A DNA stretch of 64,000 nucleotides from SpSt-398 sp041752235 (GTDB taxonomy: Bacteria > Bacteroidota > Bacteroidia > Chitinophagales > Chitinophagaceae), in the NCBI GenBank assembly GCA_041752235.1, contig JBGSHM010000018.1, positions 5,794-69,793 on the forward strand, written 5' to 3'. The notes under the pieces were generated by a model that had not been told where the DNA came from, did no database searches, and was given only the letters and a program-made list of their open reading frames with translations. The position numbers were made by a program, and so were the translations under genes. Positions 9,750 to 17,913 of this stretch are shown here, piece by piece (position 1 is the stretch's first letter; each line of letters begins with the position of its first letter).

Positions 9750-10322
9750 TCAGGAAAAGAAATAGGTAACAAGTAGCTGGGCATCTTTACGTCCGCTGTT
9801 CCAAAGTCGGTGTCGGGCACGTCCGTCAAAGAACAAGGTATCCCCTTCTTCAAGATGGTAGGTATTTTTCTCAATTTGGTATTCGATAGAGCCGGATAAT
9901 ACAAACTTGCTTTCGAAAGCATCAGTTTGAATGAATTTCTTTCTGCCTGCTCCGGCTTTCACATCCAGCAATACGATATCCACGGTCTGTGTTAGAATGC
10001 TTTTGGTAAGCAGCCGTCTGTATTTTAAACCCTTTTCCGGTTCCTTTTGAAATACTGACCCTTCCCCCTTCCGCAGGATGATCACATGTTCATTGGAAAA
10101 ATAATCCTGCATATCATCAAAGAAATCCTTTACACTTACATCCAATGAATGCACAAGAGAAAGAAGTACCGGAAGAGAAGGAACGGCCCGGTTATTTTCA
10201 ATTTGCGAAATAAGACTTTTTGATACCGCTGCCTTGTTGGCGAGCTGTTCAAGGGTGATATTCTTCTGTGTCCGGAGGTTCTTGATACGCTCCCCTATTA
10301 ATAGGATAAGTTCTTCACTCAT
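9750..10322 (-). CDS. XRE-family HTH regulator with C-terminal cupin domain
   Basis: 190 residues. Residues about 11-65 are a helix-turn-helix of the HTH_3/XRE type (ERIKNLRTQKNITLEQLANKAAVSKSLISQIENNRAVPSL would be the helix pair). Residues about 115-185 form a cupin (LEEGDTLFFDGRARHRLWNSGRKDAQLLVTYF), the PuuR/SutR-like arrangement in which the cupin senses a small ligand. It is encoded just upstream of and parallel to susCD, and is probably its local regulator; it may also control itself through the AATACTA-type sequences on either side of the gene. The ligand is unknown. Confidence 0.88.
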   Translation of the reverse strand: MSEELILLIGERIKNLRTQKNITLEQLANKAAVSKSLISQIENNRAVPSLPVLLSLVHSLDVSVKDFFDDMQDYFSNEHVIILRKGEGSVFQKEPEKGLKYRRLLTKSILTQTVDIVLLDVKAGAGRKKFIQTDAFESKFVLSGSIEYQIEKNTYHLEEGDTLFFDGRARHRLWNSGRKDAQLLVTYFFS

Positions 10323-10406
10323 AATTAGTGGCTGTCGTTGGGTAAAGTTTGAAAATAATAAATGCAGGTTTCCTGAATTTTAAACAAATAGAAACTTTAC
10401 AATTCC

Positions 10407-10432
10407 TTAATACTAGGGTAATGATTGGGTAA
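10407..10432. promoter_or_regulatory. Candidate regulatory sequence between divergent HTH-cupin and lpxH-like genes
   Basis: TTAATACTAG at 10407-10416 matches half of the inverted repeat at 9667-9696. It is followed by GGGTAA at 10416-10421 and again at 10427-10432, an 11-bp spacing. TTGGGTAAA also occurs at 10338-10346. A binding site is plausible but unproven. Confidence 0.25.
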
Positions 10433-10443
10433 AATCTGTTGAT

Positions 10444-10451
10444 AACCTTTG
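10444..10451 (+). promoter_or_regulatory. Near-consensus -7 promoter element
   Basis: AACCTTTG differs from TAnnTTTG at one position. It lies 14 nt before the ATG at 10466, a leader length like others in this window. Confidence 0.35.
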
Positions 10452-10465
10452 CCTAACTCACATTC

Positions 10466-11308
10466 ATGGAAAAAAGGCACGTAGATGTAGTAGTATTATC
10501 CGACCTCCACCTGGGTACCTATGGTAGCCGGGCCAAAGAGATCCTCACCTATTTAAAGAGTATCAGCCCCCGTATCCTTATTCTGAATGGAGATATTCTG
10601 GATATCTGGCAAATTTCAAAGCGATATTTTCCTCCTTCCCATGCAGCGGTTTTAAAAGAAGTGATCAGTATGCTCACAAAGGGGACCAAGGTGGTGTACA
10701 TTACCGGAAACCATGATGAACTATTGCGGAAGTATACCGATATGAACATGGGTAACTTTCAACTGACAGATAAACTCATTATCGAGATCGACAATAAGAT
10801 GACCTGGATCTTTCATGGGGATGTGTTTGACAATACCACCAAAGGTGCCGCCAAACTTTGGGCAAAGATGGGGAGTAACGGATATGCGGCCTTGTTGCTT
10901 TTTAACAAGGCGATCAATTATTGTTTCAATCTGATTGGTCGGGAGCGGGTGTCTTTGTCAAAGAAAGTCATGGCCAGTGTGAATAAGGCCGTGATCCGGA
11001 TCAATGATTTCGAAACGACCGCCGCAGAGATCGCTATCCGAAAAAAATATGATTATGTCATCTGTGGGCATATCCATCAGCCACAAAAAAGAGTGGTGAA
11101 AAACGAGGAAGGGAGTGTAGTATACCTGAACAGTGGAGATTGGGTGGAACACCTGACCTCCCTGGAATATTTTAATAATGACTGGCATATTTATACATAC
11201 GACGAGAAAGTGATGAATACGGTGCAGGTCCGCGATATCGAATCCCGAAAAGAAACGGATGTTGTCACGGCTGAGATAGCCTTGTATTTGCATTCTTTAG
11301 CCATGTAG
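10466..11308 (+). CDS. LpxH-like metallophosphoesterase (UDP-2,3-diacylglucosamine diphosphatase family)
   Basis: 280 residues with the full calcineurin-like metal site in order: SDLHLG (Asp-X-His, about residue 12), NGDILDIW (about 41), GNHDE (about 77), and GHIHQPQ (about 204). The DIW segment and overall length resemble the LpxH/YbbF group, which cleaves UDP-2,3-diacylglucosamine in lipid A synthesis. Some Bacteroidota paralogues act on other nucleotide-lipid or unknown substrates, so the precise reaction is uncertain. No signal peptide; cytosolic or membrane-associated. The next gene, 58 nt downstream, is a GT-B glycosyltransferase, which fits a cell-envelope glycolipid role. Confidence 0.82.
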   Translation: MEKRHVDVVVLSDLHLGTYGSRAKEILTYLKSISPRILILNGDILDIWQISKRYFPPSHAAVLKEVISMLTKGTKVVYITGNHDELLRKYTDMNMGNFQLTDKLIIEIDNKMTWIFHGDVFDNTTKGAAKLWAKMGSNGYAALLLFNKAINYCFNLIGRERVSLSKKVMASVNKAVIRINDFETTAAEIAIRKKYDYVICGHIHQPQKRVVKNEEGSVVYLNSGDWVEHLTSLEYFNNDWHIYTYDEKVMNTVQVRDIESRKETDVVTAEIALYLHSLAM

Positions 11309-11366
11309 TCTTGTAGCAAGAAGCTGCTTAGCCTTCTTATTGCAAGATTCAACAACCAAAACAATT

Positions 11367-12344
11367 ATGAAGATCTTATACGCTGTTCAAGCTACCGGAA
11401 ACGGCCATATCAGCAGGGCCATGGAATTGCTACCCCATCTTAGCCAGAAAGGGGAAGTGGATATTTTTCTCAGTGGCAGTAATAGCACCCTGGCCATTGA
11501 TGCACCGGTAAAATTCCGTAGCCAGGGATTGAGCCTTTTCTACAAATGCGATGGGGGGCTGGATTACTGGAAAATGACCAGGGCTTATTCGCCTATGCGG
11601 TTGAGAAAAGAGATCAATGAACTGCCGGTGGAGAAATATGATCTGGTGCTCAATGATTTTGATCATATCACTTCTGCCGCCTGTGCCAAAAAAGGGGTTC
11701 CTTCCGTCAACTTTGGACACCAGGCCAGTTTTGTATCCGATAAAACACCCAGGCCTTCCATCAAGAGCCGCATAGGGGAATGGATCCTCCTCAACTATGC
11801 AAAAGCCACCCGGCAAGCAGGACTTCATTTTGAGCGGTATGATGAATTCATTTTCACTCCGGTCATCAAACAAATGATACTGGATGCCCAACCGACAGAC
11901 GGTGGTTATGTAACGGTCTACCTTCCTGCTTACTGCGAACCACAGCTCAAAAGCCTCTTCAATAAACTCCCGGATTTTAAATTTGAGATCTTCTCCCGGG
12001 AAACCAAAACGGACCGAACAGAAGGACATATCACCTGGAAGCCGGTAAATAAACAATTGTTCAACGAAAGCCTGATCCATTGTACAGGTATCATCACCGG
12101 TGGTGGATTTGAAACCCCTGCAGAAGCTCTCCACCTCGGCAAAAAGATCCTCTCTATTCCCATAAGGGGGCAATATGAGCAGCAATGCAATGCCGCGGCG
12201 CTACAGAAAATGGGGATCACCACCCTGGAAAAGCTCGATGAACTCTTTCCCGAAGAGTTCTACAACTGGATCTATTGCAAAAAAGCCCTTAAAAAGGACT
12301 ATAGTCGTTCCGTCCCGGATCTTCTTCAGCATGTTTTTGGTTGA
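11367..12344 (+). CDS. GT-B fold glycosyltransferase family protein
   Basis: 325 residues from the ATG at 11367 (MKILYAVQATGNGHISRAME). A TTG 27 nt further upstream is in frame but less likely. The N-terminal glycine-rich loop with GNGHISR matches the MGT/GT28-like group. The C-terminal donor-binding site reads GGGFETPAEALHLGKKILSIP followed by GQYEQQCNA, the usual pattern of UDP-sugar transferases of this family. No signal peptide; probably works at the inner face of the membrane. Its position behind an LpxH-like phosphatase suggests glycosylation of an envelope lipid. The acceptor is unknown. Confidence 0.8.
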   Translation: MKILYAVQATGNGHISRAMELLPHLSQKGEVDIFLSGSNSTLAIDAPVKFRSQGLSLFYKCDGGLDYWKMTRAYSPMRLRKEINELPVEKYDLVLNDFDHITSAACAKKGVPSVNFGHQASFVSDKTPRPSIKSRIGEWILLNYAKATRQAGLHFERYDEFIFTPVIKQMILDAQPTDGGYVTVYLPAYCEPQLKSLFNKLPDFKFEIFSRETKTDRTEGHITWKPVNKQLFNESLIHCTGIITGGGFETPAEALHLGKKILSIPIRGQYEQQCNAAALQKMGITTLEKLDELFPEEFYNWIYCKKALKKDYSRSVPDLLQHVFG

Positions 12345-12378
12345 TGAATCCCTTATAAAGCATTAATCTGGGAGCCGA

Positions 12379-12411
12379 AAAAACTTAATATTACTTTATT
12401 GTTAAGTTTTT
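12379..12411. repeat. AT-rich hairpin downstream of glycosyltransferase gene
   Basis: AAAAACTTAA (12379-12388) and TTAAGTTTTT (12402-12411) are perfect complements separated by 13 nt. It may be a weak terminator for the upstream gene, but it ends only 9 nt before the next ATG and so may instead affect expression of that gene. Confidence 0.35.
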
Positions 12412-12420
12412 GTAACTTTA

Positions 12421-13635
12421 ATGTTAACCATCGGCCCCTTGAAAAAGATCCTGGCCATATTGATCCTATGGGTTTGCGCCCAGTCTCTTCAGGCACAAAC
12501 TGAACCTCTCCGCTTTGATTTTCTTGGCGAAAAGATTGAATTTCAAGCAGATTCATCATTATATGTGAATTGGGAAGGATCCCTTACCGCAGCAGGAATC
12601 AGGGATTTTTATGATAAAATCAACCAATCAGCCTATACTGGATTGATCGAAAGCCTGGTTGCTACCCGCGATAGGTACAAACTGGATGACTGGCTTTTTT
12701 ACCAGCTTATTCGTAGAACAGCTCAGGGAATCAGCCCCAAGTACGGAAACTACGCCCGTTATACCCTCTACAAATGGTTCTTTCTGGTTAAATCCGGGTA
12801 TAATTCCATCGTTACGGTGGATGGCGAGCGCATTCTCTTCTACATTCAAACCGACGAAAACGTGTACAATATCCCTTATCGGGTCAAGGAGGGAAAGCAA
12901 TATGTCTGCCTGAACTACCATGACTATGGCCAGATCGATTTTACAAAAACGAAATTTTCAGAAGTTGATCTACCCGTAGCTGGCGCTAACCGGGGTTTTA
13001 CCTATAAGGTTACACATATGCCCGATCTGGGCCCGGCCACCTATCAGGAAAAAGACATTGCTTTTAATTACTACGAAGAAGGATATCATTTTAAGATAAA
13101 ATTGAGCACCGGTGTCAAAGCCTTATTTACCAATTACCCGGTGGTGGACTATGGCTCTTACTTCAATACTCCTTTGAGCGGGCCTACCTATACCTCTCTC
13201 ATTCCCGAACTTAAAAAAAGGGTCAAGGGGTTAAATAAGAAAAAAGGAGTTGAGTTTTTGATGAATTTCACCCGCTACGCTTTTTTATATGAACCGGATA
13301 TCAATATCTATGGCGGTGAAAAAAGATTAACCCCCGAACAGACCTTGCTTTCAGATCAAAGTGATTGCGATGACCGGGCTGCACTCTTTTTCTATCTCAT
13401 TAAAGAGATCTACGACCTGCCCATGTTGGTGATCTCTTATCCCACCCATGTGACTATTGCGGTGGCCTTTGATAAACCCATTGGCCAGGACCAGATCGAC
13501 TATGCCGGAAAAAAATATTCGATCTGCGAACCCACCCCACAAAAGACCGATTTGAAGATCGGGCAGCTTCCCCCCCAATTTGTGAAAGCGCAGTACGAAA
13601 TCGCGTATGCGTATATGCCTGCGCGGGAAAAATAA
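12421..13635 (+). CDS. Secreted transglutaminase-like protein
   Basis: 404 residues. A signal peptide (LKKILAILILWVCAQSLQAQ) is followed by a long mixed region and a C-terminal papain-like transglutaminase core. The putative catalytic Cys lies in QSDCDDRAALFFYLI (near residue 318), the His in YPTHVTIAVAF (near residue 343), and an acidic partner in SICEPTP. This Cys-Asp-Asp-Arg and His arrangement is found in bacterial transglutaminase-like proteins, several of which are peptidases rather than cross-linking enzymes. The gene ends at a convergent junction with a lipoprotein gene. The true activity is not known. Confidence 0.68.
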   Translation: MLTIGPLKKILAILILWVCAQSLQAQTEPLRFDFLGEKIEFQADSSLYVNWEGSLTAAGIRDFYDKINQSAYTGLIESLVATRDRYKLDDWLFYQLIRRTAQGISPKYGNYARYTLYKWFFLVKSGYNSIVTVDGERILFYIQTDENVYNIPYRVKEGKQYVCLNYHDYGQIDFTKTKFSEVDLPVAGANRGFTYKVTHMPDLGPATYQEKDIAFNYYEEGYHFKIKLSTGVKALFTNYPVVDYGSYFNTPLSGPTYTSLIPELKKRVKGLNKKKGVEFLMNFTRYAFLYEPDINIYGGEKRLTPEQTLLSDQSDCDDRAALFFYLIKEIYDLPMLVISYPTHVTIAVAFDKPIGQDQIDYAGKKYSICEPTPQKTDLKIGQLPPQFVKAQYEIAYAYMPAREK

Positions 13636-13644
13636 AGCCTGTCC

Positions 13645-13713
13645 TTGCGCCCCTGGCGTCATTGCGACATGGCGGTGAATTTTACCGCCAGGGCACTATG
13701 ACGCAAGGGGCGC
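13645..13713. terminator. Imperfect long hairpin at convergent junction
   Basis: About 31-nt arms (GCGCCCCT-GGCGTCAT... against ...ATGACGCAAGGGGCGC) pair with several mismatches, with GGCGGT/ACCGCC at the tip. The position between convergent stops fits a bidirectional terminator, although there is no strong T-run. The word GCGTCAT...GGCG resembles the repeat at 51380-51453. Confidence 0.5.
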
Positions 13714-13722
13714 GAAGGGATG

Positions 13723-15708
13723 CTAGAATACCAGTTTCCAAACCTGGTCGTAGTACCCATTTCCGCCTGCCAGGGCGCCAACCACATAAATCTCATTATT
13801 GACTGATATGACCAATGAAGGCCTGATGGCCTGATCCAGTACGCCGATCGACCAGGTATCATTAACCACATCATACATATCAAACCTATCCTTCGAAACT
13901 CCATTCCATACAAAGAACACCAGCCTTTCATTTGACTTTCCAAGACTTTGATAGGAAAATGAATTGGGTTGAAATAAACAGGAGTAGGATGTGGACTGGT
14001 TATTTACATCCAACACTTCCACACTATTGGTAACTCCACCAGGAGTTGTACCTCCCGCCCACATTACTTTCCCTCGCAAACCCACACTAACCATTCCGTA
14101 TTTGGGTTCACTCATGGTAGAAACCAACCAGGAGCCTGATGAAGGATCATAGATATCAATCTGCGAGGAGGGACTGGCTCCGGAAAGCGTAGAAGCTCCT
14201 CCGGAGAAATAAAGTTTACCCTGTACATTGGCCGTGGAGATCAGGTAGCGTAATTGACTTAATGATTTGGATGACCAGGAATTGGCATTCACATCATAGA
14301 TATCAATGGCATTCCCTCCGGCAAAGAATAATTTAGTTCCAAACGCTATCGAGCTAAAATGACCAGCTCTGGGCATTTCCAATGTTGACCATGAACCGGT
14401 CAGGTCATCATACACATCTATCCGTTTGGTTTGACTGACCGTTGTTCCGGATTGTGTTTGTGTGGCTGTGCCCCCTGCGAAAAACACTTTGGTGCCGGAG
14501 GTTACAGCCGTCAAACCCCATCGTGGCTGACTCAATTCAGCGGTTGACCAACTATTTGTTGAAATATCAAAAATATCGACACGCGAGGTAAAATTGGGAC
14601 CCGGACTTACAGGAGGATACCTGCCTCCGGCAAAAAATATCTTGGTGCCAACCGCTGCCACCGCGCCTACATGTCGCTGTTGGGATAATGTACCCACAGG
14701 GATCAGTTGTGCAGGTACCTGATGGCGATTGCCGGAAACAACATTTACCAATACAGTATCCTTGTCCATCCCTCCATCATTATCTCTTACCTCCAATTGA
14801 AATTTATAAACTCCTGATGCCAGACCGCTCATTAATGTCGTCACCGCAGCAGGAGTGACCATGTTTACCTGTGCATTGATCGGACTGATTAATGTCCATT
14901 GGTAGAATACGATCGTTCCATCCGGGTCATAAGAAGCCGTTCCATCCAATGTAATAAAGGATGGATCCATGCTACAGGTTTGCAAATTGTATTGAATGGA
15001 CAAATCGGTACCTGCATCGGCAACGGGAGGCTCGCCGGGAGGATCTGCCACCGTCACCTTTATCGTGTCTCTGGAAGATAGCCCTCCGGCATCGGTCACC
15101 ACCAGTTCAAAAAAATATTCGCCTTCCTGCAAATTCGCGGCTTCGGTCTGGGCATTGACCGGATCAGGAATACTAACCGTTGAAGGCCCGGCGATCTTTG
15201 TCCAGGCATACCCTGCAATATTATTATCCGGGTCCCAGGATGCAGTGCCATTCAGCGATACTGCACTTGCAGGCGTGATGATATTTATATCTGCCCCGGC
15301 TACCGCCACAGGGGGATGATTGGTCGGTACTTCTTCCACCAATACCTGAATCGTGTCTTTATCAAGTTGCCCTTCATTGTCTTCCACCTCTAGTTCAAAG
15401 CTATAACTGCCAATGATAAGCCCTTTGACAACAGTGGTAGATTCCGTGTCTGTCAATATTGAAAAGGAAACAGGTCCGGCTATCTTCGACCATTTAAACC
15501 GAATAATATGCCCATCGGGATCGGTTGAAGCCCGTCCATCCAGCACCACACTATCCTTGGGTAAACTGATTGCCAGGTCGTGACCGGCATTGGCTATGGG
15601 TGGTAAATTATTTCTCTTGCAATCTTCGCATGACAATTCCCGCTCACAGGAAGTGAGAAATAATAAATTGAAAATCAATACAAGTGTAACCGACAGGATC
15701 GGTTTCAT
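13723..15708 (-). CDS. Lipoprotein with three PKD-like domains and a kelch propeller
   Basis: 661 residues from the ATG at 15708; a further ATG lies 18 nt upstream. The signal ends in the lipobox FLTSC (Cys 21). Three K319L/PKD-type beta-sandwich domains follow (about residues 35-125, 128-222 and 225-330), each with the pattern NAGxD...LDGxASxDPDG and an ending like DTIQVLV. Residues about 340-660 carry kelch repeats (TKIFFAGG, KLYFSGGAS, KVMWAGGTT) that should fold as a six-bladed propeller. Likely a surface-exposed binding or adhesion protein. No catalytic motif was seen. It is not obviously in an operon with its neighbours. Confidence 0.85.
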   Translation of the reverse strand: MKPILSVTLVLIFNLLFLTSCERELSCEDCKRNNLPPIANAGHDLAISLPKDSVVLDGRASTDPDGHIIRFKWSKIAGPVSFSILTDTESTTVVKGLIIGSYSFELEVEDNEGQLDKDTIQVLVEEVPTNHPPVAVAGADINIITPASAVSLNGTASWDPDNNIAGYAWTKIAGPSTVSIPDPVNAQTEAANLQEGEYFFELVVTDAGGLSSRDTIKVTVADPPGEPPVADAGTDLSIQYNLQTCSMDPSFITLDGTASYDPDGTIVFYQWTLISPINAQVNMVTPAAVTTLMSGLASGVYKFQLEVRDNDGGMDKDTVLVNVVSGNRHQVPAQLIPVGTLSQQRHVGAVAAVGTKIFFAGGRYPPVSPGPNFTSRVDIFDISTNSWSTAELSQPRWGLTAVTSGTKVFFAGGTATQTQSGTTVSQTKRIDVYDDLTGSWSTLEMPRAGHFSSIAFGTKLFFAGGNAIDIYDVNANSWSSKSLSQLRYLISTANVQGKLYFSGGASTLSGASPSSQIDIYDPSSGSWLVSTMSEPKYGMVSVGLRGKVMWAGGTTPGGVTNSVEVLDVNNQSTSYSCLFQPNSFSYQSLGKSNERLVFFVWNGVSKDRFDMYDVVNDTWSIGVLDQAIRPSLVISVNNEIYVVGALAGGNGYYDQVWKLVF

Positions 15709-15784
15709 TTGGGAAAGGGGTAACATCCGCCTCTAAAATAGAGCATTTACCTGTCGAATAGGAATTTGGGCAACATGTATTCGG

Positions 15785-16291
15785 TCAATTCTCCGGCGCC
15801 GGCTCCTTTGCCCCTTTCTTCCATTCCTCCAATATCTTTCGCACTTCTTCCTTTAAGGGGACATAGTATTTCTCGCCTGTGCGGATAAAGTAAAGCCGGG
15901 AACAATCCTCGATCGTACTAAAGTAAACGGTATAGGCCTCTTCGGTTCCTTTGTAAAAAAACATTTTGCCTGCGGTCGAACAATCCGTTTTCATCGGTTT
16001 AGCGGCCTGATTGACATTGTCGGAGATCACCCTCATTTGAACCGTATCCGTTGATTTGGAGAAGGTATAGAAACGCGGATTACCGGGTGTGGTATAATAA
16101 AGAATGGCCACCGAGTCGGCATTGGAAATTTCGGGCATGAGGGAGGGGGTGCCTTTACTGCCACATCCTGTTACCAGGATTTGGAGGATTAGCAGGATGA
16201 GGAGGATTGATTTTTGGGGGATTTTAAATGGATTAGCGAGCCTCCATGAAAAAGCCGGGATGATATATTTTGAACTCCTTTTCATACTCAT
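15785..16291 (-). CDS. Short lipoprotein of unknown function
   Basis: 168 residues if translation starts at 16291 (or 166 from the ATG at 16285). A hydrophobic stretch (ILLILLILQILVTGC) ends in a good lipobox, but the Cys is at residue 43, unusually far in. The mature part has paired Cys residues (TDCSTAG, EDCSRLY) that could form a disulfide, and a charged C-terminus. The DNA for the first 40 codons is odd: both candidate start codons lie in the loop of an inverted repeat (16254-16326), and the signal-peptide codons are made of AATCC-like words resembling the neighbouring intergenic DNA. I do not recognise the family. Start assignment is uncertain. Confidence 0.6.
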   Translation of the reverse strand: MSMKRSSKYIIPAFSWRLANPFKIPQKSILLILLILQILVTGCGSKGTPSLMPEISNADSVAILYYTTPGNPRFYTFSKSTDTVQMRVISDNVNQAAKPMKTDCSTAGKMFFYKGTEEAYTVYFSTIEDCSRLYFIRTGEKYYVPLKEEVRKILEEWKKGAKEPAPEN

Positions 16292-16326
16292 TTGAAAAAT
16301 TGTAGTTCAAAATAAACCATCCCGGC
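16254..16326. repeat. 23-bp inverted repeat spanning a gene start
   Basis: Arms at 16254-16276 and 16304-16326 match at 21 of 23 positions (outer word GCCGGGATG / CATCCCGGC, inner TATTTTGAACT / AGTTCAAAATA). The 27-nt loop holds the start codons of the lipoprotein gene. Downstream on the left, AATCC-type words continue into intergenic bases 16327-16409. Confidence 0.7.
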
Positions 16327-16409
16327 CTAATCTATCAAAAATAAATCTCTCTAAATTCAAATCACGCTTCACAAATCAATCTAATCCGCTCAATCCCAAA
16401 ATCCCGGTC

Positions 16410-17762
16410 TTAGTTGTACACTTTATTCTGTGGATCCCATTCAGTCCAGCCAGTCGCCCAGTTGGTAGTACCAAAGGCACCGATATAAGTTCCGCTGGTA
16501 AAGAAGGTATTCATTCCTGTGTAGCTCGCGCCGGTAAGTGCAGGTGAACCGGTCTTGGGTAAAAAGTTGGGCGTAGTGCTATAGAAAGGGCTTTCCAGTT
16601 GAATGGAAGCAGGATCAGCATACGTGATACAACCTTCGCTTTCTGCTTTGGTTTGCAGTTGGGCATTGGTAGCGATGGCGACATTACCTGATTTATACGG
16701 CGTGCTGACGGCATGCACCAGGTTATTCTTAAATTCAGAAACGTTGTTGATATAATAGTCGTTAATGGTTGCATCAGACTCCAGGGAGAAACCAGCATCG
16801 GGGTGACCCATCAGGATGGAGTTACGCAGGATAAACTGCGTAGCCCGGCGCCAACGGTTGGAGAAGTTGTGGTTGGCAGCAGTACCAGCGGCATTGTTGG
16901 GGCCTACAAAGGTAAAGTTGCTCAATTGAGGTTTGGTCTTGGGTGTGGCCGCAGTACCAGAACCATCATTATCGCACTCGATCGCGTTACCTGCATCACC
17001 TGCATCTACGAAATCAGGCTTGCGGCATGAAACAGCGTACTGGATCTTTCCTGTATAACCAAAGTCAAAGTCAAAATCATCATCAGCGGTAGCAAAAGCG
17101 ATCAGTCGCTTGGCATTCACTGTACCACCAAAGAACTCGTAGGCATCATCATTTCCAAAAGAAACCATCACGTTCTCGATGATGGTACCGGAACCAACAC
17201 CACCACAGGTCAACCCATTGATCTCAGATCCGGGCTCGGCGGCAATACCAGCGAATTCGATACGTACATAGCGGAGGATACCGCTTTCATCCAGCGGATC
17301 AGTTCCACCATATTGACGGGCAACTCCCCCTTCGATTGTTGGAGCGGGGTCAAGAGGACGGTTAGTGGGTGCTTTACCCAGCAGGATGATACCACCCCAG
17401 TCACCGGCCGCACGTGAACCAGCTGCTTTACCGCTGGTAAATACAATCGGATTGGCAGCCGTACCATCAGCAATCAGCTTGGCGCCGCGCTCGATGATCA
17501 AAGCCCCTTTCTCGGTAATATCACTTTTTACAACACAACCTGATTCAAAGGTCAGAGTAGCGCCTTCGGTAACATATACATACCCTTTCAGGATATATGT
17601 ACCACGGGCATAGAACCGGCTGGTGGTTACCTTTCCGGTAATTACATTGCTGGTGGAATCAACCGGAGCCGTTACCTCGGTCTCATCAAAATTCACCTTT
17701 ACGCAGGATGTAACGCTTACTACGGTGGTAAGTACAAACGCTGCCAGGAGGAATTGCTTCAT
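16410..17762 (-). CDS. Beta-helix-like lipoprotein paired with a TonB-dependent receptor
   Basis: 450 residues. The lipobox SVTSC places the lipidated Cys at residue 20. The rest is rich in Gly, Asn, Asp and Thr with repeating short strands (GYVYVTEGATLTFESG, GALIIERGAKLIADG, WGGIILLGKAP, IENVMVSFGNDDAYEFFGG), the look of a right-handed parallel beta-helix. Similar proteins accompany SusC-like receptors that lack a SusD. It is the next gene downstream of such a receptor (151-bp gap containing a repeat hairpin) and could be its surface-exposed ligand-binding partner. The ligand is unknown; the context beside PiT phosphate-transport genes and a Pho-box-like array suggests a phosphate-related compound. 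Confidence 0.75.
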   Translation of the reverse strand: MKQFLLAAFVLTTVVSVTSCVKVNFDETEVTAPVDSTSNVITGKVTTSRFYARGTYILKGYVYVTEGATLTFESGCVVKSDITEKGALIIERGAKLIADGTAANPIVFTSGKAAGSRAAGDWGGIILLGKAPTNRPLDPAPTIEGGVARQYGGTDPLDESGILRYVRIEFAGIAAEPGSEINGLTCGGVGSGTIIENVMVSFGNDDAYEFFGGTVNAKRLIAFATADDDFDFDFGYTGKIQYAVSCRKPDFVDAGDAGNAIECDNDGSGTAATPKTKPQLSNFTFVGPNNAAGTAANHNFSNRWRRATQFILRNSILMGHPDAGFSLESDATINDYYINNVSEFKNNLVHAVSTPYKSGNVAIATNAQLQTKAESEGCITYADPASIQLESPFYSTTPNFLPKTGSPALTGASYTGMNTFFTSGTYIGAFGTTNWATGWTEWDPQNKVYN

Positions 17763-17784
17763 ACAAGTTTGATTTTGCTTCTGA

Positions 17785-17909
17785 ATAGCTATTAGCTGTT
17801 GGCTTTTAGCTACTAGTTTTTGTGTTTTATTAATAAAAAATTTTACTTCAAAATTTAAGAACTCTTCTTTCTGAAACTATAAGCTAATAGCTAACAGCTA
17901 ATAGCTTAT
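17785..17909. repeat. AGCTATTAGC-type inverted repeat
   Basis: ATAGCTATTAGCTGTTGGC near 17785-17803 and its inverted counterpart at 17879-17909 (words GCTAATAGCTAACAGC) flank an AT-rich centre. Related single copies occur at 24021-24057 and, more weakly, at 61541-61558. It lies between the receptor and lipoprotein genes and may partly terminate or protect the transcript. Confidence 0.55.
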
Positions 17910-17913
17910 ACTG

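Noticed and set aside
11430..12185. 251-codon open frame on the minus strand
   Set aside because: Antisense to the glycosyltransferase gene, with no start context or domain support.
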